DNA of 39,370 nucleotides from a virus. The notes under the pieces are model-generated. The model did no database searches, was not told the origin of the DNA, and saw only the letters and a program-made list of their open reading frames with translations. The translations under genes and the position numbers were made by a program. Shown here in pieces: positions 18,323-26,169 of the stretch. The DNA lies in the IMG/VR virus record IMGVR_UViG_3300026382_000035, positions 1 through 39,370 of that record, one strand, 5' to 3'. How positions within the stretch are numbered: position 1 is the first letter of the stretch; every line of letters starts with the position of its first letter.

Positions 18323-18362
18323 AAGGTATCATTATTATCCAAATAAAAAAAAAGGATATAAG

Positions 18363-18884
18363 ATGCCAACAAGCATAATAAGTCTTAAGGACGCTGTATA
18401 CTTTGCGACAATCATTGGAGGTGTTGCCATATCTTGGGCAAAAACAAATGCTTCAGTGAAGAAAAACCAAAGAGAAATAGAAGTTCTTAGAGAAATGGTA
18501 GCTAATGAAATTAATAGTGAGAAGAGTATGGTGATACAGTCCATGAATACTATTAGTGAAAAGTTAGATGCAGGTTTTAAGAGAATTGATGAACTTAAGG
18601 TCAAAACGGAAGAGCTGGAAAAGAAGTCTATTGTTCATGTTAAGCAAAGTGACTTGAAAGCACACCCAACAAGAGAAGAGCTTCAAGATAAATTAACTAG
18701 TTTACAAAATGATGATAGAGCATTAAAAGACCAGATTACAGAATTAAAAAAAGAGATAAAAGACAAACTTCATGATTTAGATACTAAATTTGAAGACATA
18801 AAAAGCTCTCTTTTTGAACATGCTAAACAAGAAGGTGATAAATTAAATCATATTATTAATTTGATGTCGAAACATGAAAAATAA
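18363..18884 (+). CDS. Membrane-anchored coiled-coil protein, possible spanin-like
   Basis: A 173-aa protein with AAAAAGGATA before its ATG. Residues ~8-25 (LKDAVYFATIIGGVAISWA) form a single N-terminal membrane anchor, and the remaining ~145 residues are almost continuous charged coiled coil ending in KHEK. This topology (N-in anchor, long helical outer domain) is that of inner-membrane spanins, and it follows a holin-like gene. No outer-membrane lipoprotein partner with a lipobox is embedded or adjacent, so a structural or anchoring role is equally possible. Confidence 0.45.
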   Translation: MPTSIISLKDAVYFATIIGGVAISWAKTNASVKKNQREIEVLREMVANEINSEKSMVIQSMNTISEKLDAGFKRIDELKVKTEELEKKSIVHVKQSDLKAHPTREELQDKLTSLQNDDRALKDQITELKKEIKDKLHDLDTKFEDIKSSLFEHAKQEGDKLNHIINLMSKHEK

Positions 18885-18909
18885 ATTTATTTAATTCTAC
18901 TTCTTATGC

Positions 18910-18915
18910 TATAAT
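18910..18915 (+). promoter_or_regulatory. Promoter -10 for second tagged-protein operon
   Basis: TATAAT preceded by TTCTTATGC, 21 nt before the ATG at 18936, with AAAAAAAGGA between. It probably drives the chain of overlapping tagged genes to ~22.4 kb or beyond. Confidence 0.6.
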
Positions 18916-18935
18916 AAAACAAAAAAAGGACTATT

Positions 18936-19136
18936 ATGGATAGTAGTAATTTTGTTTTATTTAAGACAGCATATAATGAACATTCTCACCATGGAGCTCA
19001 ATTTGCTGCAAAAAGAAGGAGAAGCATGGGGTTTAAACCTCATGACTACACTCCAATACAAAGAAATCAATTTAAACGACAAATGAAAAGACAACAAAGG
19101 CAATATAATCTTACTGGTTATAGAGGCGGATATTGA
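18936..19136 (+). CDS. Very small tagged basic protein
   Basis: A 66-aa protein beginning MDSSNFVLFKTAYNE, a good match to the shared tag, but with no membrane segment. The rest is strongly basic and His/Arg/Gln-rich (HSHHGAQFAAKRRRS, RQMKRQQRQYN). It could bind DNA inside the head, a common property of internal head proteins. Its TGA overlaps the next ATG (TGATG). The lack of glycine zippers argues that the tag is not simply part of a membrane domain. Confidence 0.55.
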   Translation: MDSSNFVLFKTAYNEHSHHGAQFAAKRRRSMGFKPHDYTPIQRNQFKRQMKRQQRQYNLTGYRGGY

Positions 19137-20239
19137 TGAAAAGATATAGATTAATAAAAACAGCAGCAGATAGATTTAAAGATGATTTGTCAGGTAACAA
19201 AAGACTATTTGGTCCTGATGTTGATTATGAAGAAATAGAAAGAAGAATACATAATGGAGAACATGATTTAATAGGTAGGCTTCTAAATAATGCTGATGAT
19301 AAATTTCGAAAACATGGTGGAGGTTATCTTACTATTGGGAATAACAAAAGTAATGAGATACTGTATATAGATAAATTACACAATAAAGTATTTAATGAAG
19401 GTAAAGCTGGTTTACATAGAACATACGTTCAAAAAGTAAAAGAAGCTATAGCATACCATCAGTTAGCAAATGATTTGGCGTTTAATGATGCTAAAAACAT
19501 TAAGCAAATTTATGGTGATTTTGATTTATCTAAAAATTATAAATACCATCCATTGGAAAATATTGTTAATGATTATGTTAAGGGTGGTAAGAATATGCAT
19601 GGACATGCTTATAGGGCAATAACGCAAGACCCTGATTACATAAACAATATAAATCGTATGAAAAAGGAAAATTCAACAGATTTTAGTTGGTTTAAGCCTA
19701 AGTATGTAGATGAAAACAAATTACCTATTCATGAAGCAAAAGAAGCAGAGTTTAATCTGTTTAAATACACAAAAAAGAACAATAAAAAAGAAAATACATC
19801 AAATATAAAACAAGGAGAGCAGACAATGAATAATAGAATATTAAATAGCAATGAAGTTAGTAAAGTAGACCAATTTTTGTTCAATAATCATCCAGAGGTT
19901 TATTATAATTTTCATAAAAAATTAGACGAGGAAATAACTGAAGCGGCAGGAACAGATGAACCTAATGCCTTAAAGAGTTTTATTGCTACTCCAAAAGGTG
20001 TAGAGATTTACAATAAACATTACGCTAATTTATTAAATACACATTCAGACAAGTTAAAGCCTGTTTTAGGAGAAGAACATCCTGCTTTTGATAAAGCAGG
20101 GTTTATCAGTGTTCCTAACAAATCTGCATTTGAAAAACTTATGGAACATAAAGGTAAAATAGGTGCAGGAGTAGGTTTAACTGGATTAGGTGCTTATGCT
20201 TATTTAAGAAGTAAAGATAATTCAAAGGATAGAAAGTGA
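19136..20239 (+). CDS. Tagged protein with C-terminal glycine-zipper anchor
   Basis: A 367-aa protein; ATG 19136 is preferred over the in-frame TTG one codon earlier because it gives TGATG coupling. It begins MKRYRLIKTAADRF, a match to the shared tag. The long soluble middle is basic and unrecognised. The C-terminus (GKIGAGVGLTGLGAYAYLRS then a charged tail) is a single glycine-rich membrane segment. The same ending is present in the next protein, with 33 identical bases (20181-20213 and 20996-21028), which implies duplication or exchange of the anchor module. Confidence 0.55.
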   Translation: MKRYRLIKTAADRFKDDLSGNKRLFGPDVDYEEIERRIHNGEHDLIGRLLNNADDKFRKHGGGYLTIGNNKSNEILYIDKLHNKVFNEGKAGLHRTYVQKVKEAIAYHQLANDLAFNDAKNIKQIYGDFDLSKNYKYHPLENIVNDYVKGGKNMHGHAYRAITQDPDYINNINRMKKENSTDFSWFKPKYVDENKLPIHEAKEAEFNLFKYTKKNNKKENTSNIKQGEQTMNNRILNSNEVSKVDQFLFNNHPEVYYNFHKKLDEEITEAAGTDEPNALKSFIATPKGVEIYNKHYANLLNTHSDKLKPVLGEEHPAFDKAGFISVPNKSAFEKLMEHKGKIGAGVGLTGLGAYAYLRSKDNSKDRK

Positions 20240-21028
20240 AAGCAGCAAGTTATTTATTGCTAAAAACAGCAGAAAATGAGCAGCAAAGAGATATTACTAC
20301 TCCTGCCTTAATAGGAAGTGGTCTTTTAATTGGAGGCGCTGGTGGAGCAAGTTATATGCATGGCAATTCATTGGAGAATAAAAATAAATCACTTCATAAA
20401 ACAAAAGATGAATACCTTAGTAGAAAAAAAACGCCGGAGGAGTTGAAGAAATTATATGAATTAAAGGAAAGTGGAAAAGAATTTGTTACTTATTTAAAAA
20501 GACAAAAAGAAAATATAAAAAATAATTATACTCCAGAAGTAGAAAAAAACTTTAATAAATTTAAAGAGTTTCATGATGTATACAGTAAAACACCATTATC
20601 GGAAATACCAGAGGGAATAGAAAAAGCAGAACCAGGAATGCATTATACTTACGGAAAAGATGAACATCTTGATTATATGTATAAAACAATTAAAAACAAA
20701 AATCCTGAATTGTTACAAAAACATAATATAAAAAATTATGAGGACTTTAAGAAATTATATGAGAGTCAAAACGATTTTTTCCATAACACATATGGAGATG
20801 GGTATCATGAAGGATTGAAATATGCTGATAATAAAATTGATGAATATAAAAAAGATCTTAATGATATTTCCCAACAAATAAAACAGGATACTGAAATCCA
20901 ATCTAAGATCGATAATTTGTTACCTGAAATACAACAAAATGAAGAACTCGCAAAGAGATTTAAGCTTGGCGGTAAAGTAGGTATAGGAGCAGGAGCTGGA
21001 TTAGGTGCTTATGCTTATTTAAGAAGTA
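20181..21028 (+). repeat. 33-bp exact direct repeat at the ends of adjacent genes
   Basis: The 33 bases at 20181-20213 recur exactly at 20996-21028 and encode the same GLGAYAYLRS anchor end in two adjacent genes. Surrounding codons differ, so the identity looks like recent duplication or gene conversion. Confidence 0.75.
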
Positions 21029-21054
21029 GAAACAAATCAAAGGATGGAAAATGA
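20236..21054 (+). CDS. Tagged protein with two glycine-rich membrane segments
   Basis: A 272-aa protein starting at GTG inside a GTGA overlap. N-terminus MKAASYLLLKTAENE matches the tag. A glycine-rich segment follows at ~22-42 (PALIGSGLLIGGAGGASYM). A long charged helical region separates it from the C-terminal anchor (GIGAGAGLGAYAYLRS and a basic tail). The layout tag, membrane segment, helix, membrane segment, basic tail is the same as one presumed module of the 1771-aa protein. Function unknown; ejected or internal virion protein inferred. Confidence 0.55.
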   Translation: MKAASYLLLKTAENEQQRDITTPALIGSGLLIGGAGGASYMHGNSLENKNKSLHKTKDEYLSRKKTPEELKKLYELKESGKEFVTYLKRQKENIKNNYTPEVEKNFNKFKEFHDVYSKTPLSEIPEGIEKAEPGMHYTYGKDEHLDYMYKTIKNKNPELLQKHNIKNYEDFKKLYESQNDFFHNTYGDGYHEGLKYADNKIDEYKKDLNDISQQIKQDTEIQSKIDNLLPEIQQNEELAKRFKLGGKVGIGAGAGLGAYAYLRSRNKSKDGK

Positions 21055-22175
21055 AAAATTACAATTTAGTTAAGACAGCGATAGACAGAGCAACAAAAGA
21101 AATGCAAAAAGGTGAATTATCTGCTGAAGCATTAGAAAAAATGAGACAAGCAGGTATGATTAGAAGCCCATTAAGATATGCATATGGATTAAAAAAAGGT
21201 ACTGATAATTTAGCTAACAAAAATGGTTATAAAGTAGTTTACTTTACAGATAACAAAGTGGAAGGATACCCTTCTGGTCATGATATATATGAAAAAATAG
21301 GTGTAAATCCTGCTCAAATGGGAGGCGCTTTTACATATCCTGAAGCTAAAACTATTTATACTGCTCATCCATTTGTTGGAACAAATAATAATCCAAAAAT
21401 TCAATTAAATAACTCTATAGCTGCTTTTCATGAAGCAAACGAAGCATTGTATGATAGAAAAAGACAAAGAACTATAACTCTTCATCGACAACCTGCATCT
21501 AAATCTAGACTGGCTTTAGAAAAAATTCTTCAAGAGCCTGAAGAAGTAACTGAAACACAACAAAGATTAATTAATGAGAAGTATGGAAATGAATTTGACA
21601 AACTTACACCAATAGAAAAATATAGAGCAATTGAAGAGGCAAGACAACATCCTGATACGCAAAAAGTAATAAAAGATTTGCATAATCAATATGCTAACAA
21701 TAAGTTACCTGATAAACATGCTACAATTGGAATGCATGTTTCTCCACATGTATTACTTAATGAGGCAGATATGATGTCAAAAATACCTTACCAACATCAT
21801 TTTTACGGAAACCAAGCTTTATTAGGAAGTATAAGGCATGCCACAGGAGAAAATAGTTATTTAACAAGAATAACAGGTAGAAATGTTTATAGAACTGGTA
21901 AAAGACCTGGTGATGCTAAAAAATTATGGAATGAATTTAATAATACTAAAACAATACGACAAGGTAAGCAAAAATATAATATTTTAAATATGGCACCTCT
22001 GGATGAGAATAAAGTATATCACACTAAAAGAGCTGTATATGATACACCAGAAAATATAGCTAAGTATGAAGAGAATGAAATGAAAAAATTTGAGGAAAGA
22101 ATGGCTAGACGTAAAGCAATAAAGTCTAGTCTATATGGGAAATTTAAGAGCATGATTAATAAAGTTAGAAGATAA
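21051..22175 (+). CDS. Tagged soluble protein, 374 aa
   Basis: Starts at an ATGA overlap. N-terminus MKNYNLVKTAIDRATKE matches the tag. Unlike its neighbours it has no glycine-zipper segment and appears soluble, with a basic C-terminus (FKSMINKVRR). The centre contains AAFHEANEALYD, which recalls a metallopeptidase helix but has Glu where the second His of HExxH would be, and HATIGMHVSPHVLLNEADMM, a possible second His cluster. An enzyme carried in the virion would fit but is speculative. No family recognised. Confidence 0.5.
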   Translation: MKNYNLVKTAIDRATKEMQKGELSAEALEKMRQAGMIRSPLRYAYGLKKGTDNLANKNGYKVVYFTDNKVEGYPSGHDIYEKIGVNPAQMGGAFTYPEAKTIYTAHPFVGTNNNPKIQLNNSIAAFHEANEALYDRKRQRTITLHRQPASKSRLALEKILQEPEEVTETQQRLINEKYGNEFDKLTPIEKYRAIEEARQHPDTQKVIKDLHNQYANNKLPDKHATIGMHVSPHVLLNEADMMSKIPYQHHFYGNQALLGSIRHATGENSYLTRITGRNVYRTGKRPGDAKKLWNEFNNTKTIRQGKQKYNILNMAPLDENKVYHTKRAVYDTPENIAKYEENEMKKFEERMARRKAIKSSLYGKFKSMINKVRR

Positions 22176-22185
22176 AGGAAAGACA

Positions 22186-22416
22186 ATGAATGACAATAAA
22201 AAAGAAACAAGTATAGGAATTATCCCTTTGTTAGTTGGCAACCTTCGTTGGCCAACAGCACCTTTGTTTAAGTCTTCGTTTGAAAACTTAAACAAAACCA
22301 AAGAAGATGGTGGGGTGGAAAAAGTAAATCCATCTGAAATCTTGTTGAATAAAAACAGGGAAAACGGTGCTGCACCAGTCGGTGGAGTAGGTGGTCAAGA
22401 AAATGAAAACAGATGA
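22186..22416 (+). CDS. Small protein whose gene is rich in inverted repeats
   Basis: A 76-aa protein with AAAGGA before its ATG. Residues ~8-22 are hydrophobic with Pro and Trp (IGIIPLLVGNLRWPTAPLF); the C-terminus is Gly-rich and polar (GAAPVGGVGGQENENR). It lacks the tag. Its DNA contains an 11-bp perfect inverted repeat (22263-22273 with 22286-22296, 12-nt loop), a palindrome GTTGGCCAAC (22247-22256) and GGTGC-T-GCACC (22366-22376), far more symmetry than its neighbours. It may be dual-purpose: a coding sequence and a structured RNA. Confidence 0.45.
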   Translation: MNDNKKETSIGIIPLLVGNLRWPTAPLFKSSFENLNKTKEDGGVEKVNPSEILLNKNRENGAAPVGGVGGQENENR

Positions 22417-22450
22417 ATATTTTAAACCTACTACATATAAGGATGAATAA
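22403..22450 (+). CDS. Possible 15-codon ORF coupled to the next gene
   Basis: Reads MKTDEYFKPTTYKDE and ends in TAATG, sharing a base with the start of the gene at 22450. The overlap style is that of real genes in this genome, but the ribosome binding site is weak and the product is tiny, so it may only be a coupling leader. Confidence 0.25.
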   Translation: MKTDEYFKPTTYKDE

Positions 22451-23760
22451 TGAGAAGTTTTAGTTTAATAAAAGCAGCATCAAATGATTATGACTCTGTT
22501 ATCGATGGACTACTGTCTGGCGAATTCCACAGAAATGATCTTGTAATAAATGATGACGATGAGAGAACAAAGAGATATAATAAAAAAGTGATGGAAGATA
22601 AATCATATTATGATAAAGTTGAAAAAGCAAAAGAATTACAACGTAGAATGGAAATGGCTGCGTGGAAAGATGAAAAGAGAGAAGAAAGGCCATCAAAAGG
22701 TTTTTGGGGTGGCATTAAAGATAAAATAGACGATATAACAAGTGGTCCAACGGACAAATATATGGGTCTTGATGATTTCGGGAATGATAAACATATAGAA
22801 ATTTTAGAAGAATTAAGGCCACACATATCTGAAGACACACACAAAAAACATCATGACTTTATTCTAAAATCAATACAACAAAAAGCTGGTTCCATAAAAG
22901 AGAAAAAAATCGGTAGTTTTATTTCGAGATTACAAGGGTATAAACCAACGCATTTAACTGATAAAGAAGTAGAATATTACACTAAACATAAAGGCTCGTT
23001 AGGGAGTGATATTGTAAAACAAAATAATATAAATAAAAGCTTTAAACCAAAATCATCAGAAGCAGATCCATATGGAATAAGAAAATATATTCGCGGACAT
23101 AATGTTACTGGAATAGGAGTGGGAGCATTAGGTGTTGGAAGTGTTTTAAATAAGAAATTCAACAATAAAGAAAAACTTGACGGTTCAGATGCTGTTATGT
23201 TGGGTGGTTCTGCATTGGCATTAGGTGGTGCTGGATATGGTTCTGTTATGAATAAAAAATACGATGATAAGTATAACGAGGGATATAGTAAAGTAAAAAA
23301 GATAGATAGTGAAATAGAAGAAATAGAAAAGCGAATGCCTAGTGGGAGAGATATTAAACTTGAGAATATTAAATATGATAAAGAGCTTGATAGATTGTAT
23401 GATGAAGTAAATAGAATATCAGAACAAATGTATGATGATATTAATAATGCAAATAGTGGAAAAGAAATAGATAAAATAATGGCAAAATACAGAAAAGATA
23501 GTAAAAAAATAGATAACAAAATATCTGAAGTTAAAACAAAGACAAAGAAAATATTCCCTGCATTACATAAAGAAGAGGAAGTTGGGAAAGAATTGTCAAA
23601 AAAACGCGATGAATGGAAGGATGCGTTTAGAAAAACTCGTTCATTAAGAGACGGGCTTGATTTTCATAAAAAAATAACAGCTGGGACAATAGGAGCAGGG
23701 ACTCTATTAACTGCTGGTGGATTTTTGTATAATAAATATAAAAAAAGGGACAGAAAGTAA
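22450..23760 (+). CDS. Tagged protein with internal and C-terminal glycine zippers
   Basis: A 436-aa protein with AAGGA 5 nt upstream. It begins MRSFSLIKAASNDY, matching the tag. Glycine-rich membrane segments occur at ~220-232 (TGIGVGALGVGSVL), ~250-264 (VMLGGSALALGGAGYG) and the C-terminus (AGTIGAGTLLTAGGFLY followed by a basic tail). The rest is highly charged coiled coil. It has the most complex topology among the single-module tagged proteins and resembles part of the 1771-aa protein. Function unknown; membrane insertion after ejection is inferred. Confidence 0.55.
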   Translation: MRSFSLIKAASNDYDSVIDGLLSGEFHRNDLVINDDDERTKRYNKKVMEDKSYYDKVEKAKELQRRMEMAAWKDEKREERPSKGFWGGIKDKIDDITSGPTDKYMGLDDFGNDKHIEILEELRPHISEDTHKKHHDFILKSIQQKAGSIKEKKIGSFISRLQGYKPTHLTDKEVEYYTKHKGSLGSDIVKQNNINKSFKPKSSEADPYGIRKYIRGHNVTGIGVGALGVGSVLNKKFNNKEKLDGSDAVMLGGSALALGGAGYGSVMNKKYDDKYNEGYSKVKKIDSEIEEIEKRMPSGRDIKLENIKYDKELDRLYDEVNRISEQMYDDINNANSGKEIDKIMAKYRKDSKKIDNKISEVKTKTKKIFPALHKEEEVGKELSKKRDEWKDAFRKTRSLRDGLDFHKKITAGTIGAGTLLTAGGFLYNKYKKRDRK

Positions 23761-23809
23761 AAAGCATGTTTACAACTAACCCGTTAACAAAAAAATAGAA
23801 GGTGATATA

Positions 23810-24319
23810 ATGTATGATGAAAATGGTAATTTAAAACAAGAACATCAACAAGACAATGGAGAAACAGCAATTGCTATGGGTGTGCCTGTTGGTATAGCAG
23901 GTCTTTATTTGCATAGAAAAGCAAACAACGAACTGAATTCTATAAACGAATATAACTCGTTAAAAACTCAAGCTAATGACTTGAAAAATAAAATAAGTGT
24001 AAAAAAATACGAAAACCAACAAGCATACAATAAGGCTAATGAAAGATTACAAGGACTTGACCCTAATAGTGAAGAATTTAAAAGTGTAGTTAAAGAATTG
24101 CCTAATGGAGATAGTAAATTATCATCTATGGAGGATACACTTAAAAAAACTTACACTCAAATAAATAATCACCACATAAATGGTGTAACTGATATGGAAC
24201 AATACAAGAATGCTATAGATAAAACAAAAGGTAGAGCAGGATTGTTAATGGGTGGAGGAGCTCTATTAGCCGGAACAGGACTTGCTAGTCACTTTTTGAA
24301 CAATAAAGGTAATAAATAA
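23810..24319 (+). CDS. Glycine-rich two-segment membrane protein without tag
   Basis: A 169-aa protein with GAAGGTG before its ATG. The order is an acidic start, a hydrophobic segment at ~22-34 (IAMGVPVGIAGLYLH), a charged helical middle, and a C-terminal glycine-rich anchor (GLLMGGGALLAGTGLASHF) with a short basic tail. The architecture matches the tagged family but the N-terminus (MYDENGNLKQEHQQ) lacks the tag. A tiny in-frame ORF at 23766-23798 (MFTTNPLTKK) precedes it and could be a leader. Stop overlaps the next ATG (TAATG). Confidence 0.5.
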   Translation: MYDENGNLKQEHQQDNGETAIAMGVPVGIAGLYLHRKANNELNSINEYNSLKTQANDLKNKISVKKYENQQAYNKANERLQGLDPNSEEFKSVVKELPNGDSKLSSMEDTLKKTYTQINNHHINGVTDMEQYKNAIDKTKGRAGLLMGGGALLAGTGLASHFLNNKGNK

Positions 24320-26019
24320 TGAACCTGCACTGGGGATTTTTTTATGACTCTTGGTTGATAGATAGAGTTCCTAGTGTTTTACCTTTAACAATAGAAGAAA
24401 CTAACAATGGTTGGAGAATTAATCCAGCTGAACTAACAATGTATTTTGGGGCAAATCCTTATTATTTATATGGGGAAGGTAAAATGTATCATGAAGTGTT
24501 GTTTTGTGAAACAGGAATGTTTCCTATGCCTTTTATATATGGTAGACCTGGATTAGAATTTATATCAGAAATGAGTGTTTCTTTGGATAGTAGTAGAGAT
24601 TGGTTAGGAAGATATGTTGGTGAAAAAATGGTAGGTAGAGTTGAAGTTGCAGATTTTATTAAAAAATACACAGAGAAGTTCTATGGTATATCAGAAGCTA
24701 ACCCTGCCAGAATAGCCGGTGTATCTTCAGAATTGGTTGATTTTGATAATGCTTCAGCCAAATTAGCTTTTGCTCCTTCTTTTGAAACTGCTTTTGATAC
24801 TGTTGATGAATTAAGAAACTCATTTAACCCTGTAATGTATCTAACTATGTATTTAGTTGAAAATTTATATACAAAAGAGATGATGTCTGGAGATAAGGTT
24901 AAAGTTATCACTCCTTTTACAACAATATATACGAAAGAAGGTATTCTTAAACCTACAATAAATCTAAAGAATTGTAAATTAGATATAACTAAATATGCTA
25001 AAAAAGCATTTTCAGAAGACGCAGAAGAGATTACAATCTTCTTTAAAACAAATAAATACTTTTTAGGTGGGTTAGTATTCGATTACAGTGGAACGTTGCT
25101 TGAAGGGGCTTCTAACTATGGTTTTAGGCTATATTTAGATAGATTAGGATTAAAAATTGTAAGTAATCAAGGAAATAAGGAACCAGATACTTTTCAACTG
25201 CCTATTGATATAGATTTTAGAACACCAAGAGCTTTTGTTATAAATATAAAATATGGTAAATATATAAAAGTGTTTATAAGTGGAGACGATGTATACAAGT
25301 TTAACTATAAAGTGTTTAAACCTAAGTTTAAAGATATAGATAATGATACTTGTATTTTATCAGGTTTCTCAAAAAGTAAAGAATATGTTCAAACAGGTAA
25401 TTTTGAAGAGTTTGGTTTTGCTACAAAGATGATGAGTGATGATGTCCTAAATAGTTTTTTATCATTTAATCAATTATTAAATATTGCTGAATTACCAGAA
25501 GTCCCTGAATCTCCTACTCCTGTTGTTGATAACCTTATGTATAGTTTAGATAAATCTATACTAATACCAAGAGGTGTAGATGTTAAAGAAGGTATAGAAG
25601 GATATGAAGTGGACAGCATAACTCCTACTATAGATATAGCTAAAAAAGTTTATTTGAGTAATGGTAATAAAGGAATAAGAGAAGCATATTTAAGTGCCCC
25701 ATTTACACATACTGCTTCATTACCAGGGAGAGAAGATAAAAGTAAGTATTCGTTATCTGAATTAGTAATTAGACCAGGTGAATATGTTTTTGGAGCATAT
25801 GGATATCCTGATAAAGCATTTGATGATACTACAGAGTTCTTTAAGATAGTTAAAAAAATAACATCTGACACTCATATTCCTATGAAAATAAAATTTAAAT
25901 TCAAAGTGCCTAAATGGGTAACAAGACAAACAGCAGGAATGATGCAACTTAAATTAACTTCTGTCGAAGATATTATATGGTATCATTATAAAAAATTTAA
26001 GACAGGAGAATGGCTCTAA
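24319..26019 (+). CDS. Large tail or surface structural protein
   Basis: A 566-aa aromatic-rich protein (start MNLHWGFFYDSWLIDRV) of the same style as the proteins at 13.7 and 15.6 kb. Residues ~240-320 (EITIFFKTNKYF, GLVFDYSG, GFRLYLDRLGLKIVSN) resemble a concanavalin/LamG-like jelly-roll, a common carbohydrate-binding fold in tail proteins, but the match is only by pattern. No membrane segment or signal peptide. A terminator overlaps the end of the gene. A tail, fibre or baseplate role is likely. Confidence 0.45.
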   Translation: MNLHWGFFYDSWLIDRVPSVLPLTIEETNNGWRINPAELTMYFGANPYYLYGEGKMYHEVLFCETGMFPMPFIYGRPGLEFISEMSVSLDSSRDWLGRYVGEKMVGRVEVADFIKKYTEKFYGISEANPARIAGVSSELVDFDNASAKLAFAPSFETAFDTVDELRNSFNPVMYLTMYLVENLYTKEMMSGDKVKVITPFTTIYTKEGILKPTINLKNCKLDITKYAKKAFSEDAEEITIFFKTNKYFLGGLVFDYSGTLLEGASNYGFRLYLDRLGLKIVSNQGNKEPDTFQLPIDIDFRTPRAFVINIKYGKYIKVFISGDDVYKFNYKVFKPKFKDIDNDTCILSGFSKSKEYVQTGNFEEFGFATKMMSDDVLNSFLSFNQLLNIAELPEVPESPTPVVDNLMYSLDKSILIPRGVDVKEGIEGYEVDSITPTIDIAKKVYLSNGNKGIREAYLSAPFTHTASLPGREDKSKYSLSELVIRPGEYVFGAYGYPDKAFDDTTEFFKIVKKITSDTHIPMKIKFKFKVPKWVTRQTAGMMQLKLTSVEDIIWYHYKKFKTGEWL

Positions 26020-26045
26020 CCTTAAATGAAACTTAAGGCTTTTTA
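26020..26045 (+). terminator. Terminator after the 566-aa protein gene
   Basis: CCTTAA 26020-26025 pairs with TTAAGG 26033-26038 around a 7-nt loop, followed by CTTTTT. It begins the base after the stop codon. Confidence 0.6.
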
Positions 26046-26146
26046 CTGTTTTTACAGAAATCCTTAAGCAAACTTTAAGAAAAGTGTTGTTTTTCGTATA
26101 TAGAGATAAGGGTAAACCCCCCACTTTTCTTAAATGAAACTTAAAT
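26021..26146. repeat. Direct and inverted repeat cluster in a 150-bp gap
   Basis: CTTAAATGAAACTTAA occurs at 26021-26036 and again from ~26129. A perfect 13-bp inverted repeat joins 26074-26086 with 26122-26134. CTGT-TTTT-ACAG and GGG-TAAA-CCC add smaller hairpins. The 13-bp arms enclose a stretch with TTTTTCGTATATAGAG. It looks like a control region for the gene starting at 26170. Confidence 0.5.
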
Positions 26147-26169
26147 TGTTAAAAAATTGGAGTATATTT

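Noticed and set aside
21421-21470. HExxH zinc protease in the 21051 protein
   Set aside because: The motif reads HEANEA; the second metal-binding His is Glu, so protease activity cannot be claimed.
22977-23519. 180-codon minus-strand open frame with many Leu and Ser
   Set aside because: Antisense shadow of the Lys/Glu-rich tagged gene at 22450; apparent membrane character is an artefact of reversed codons.
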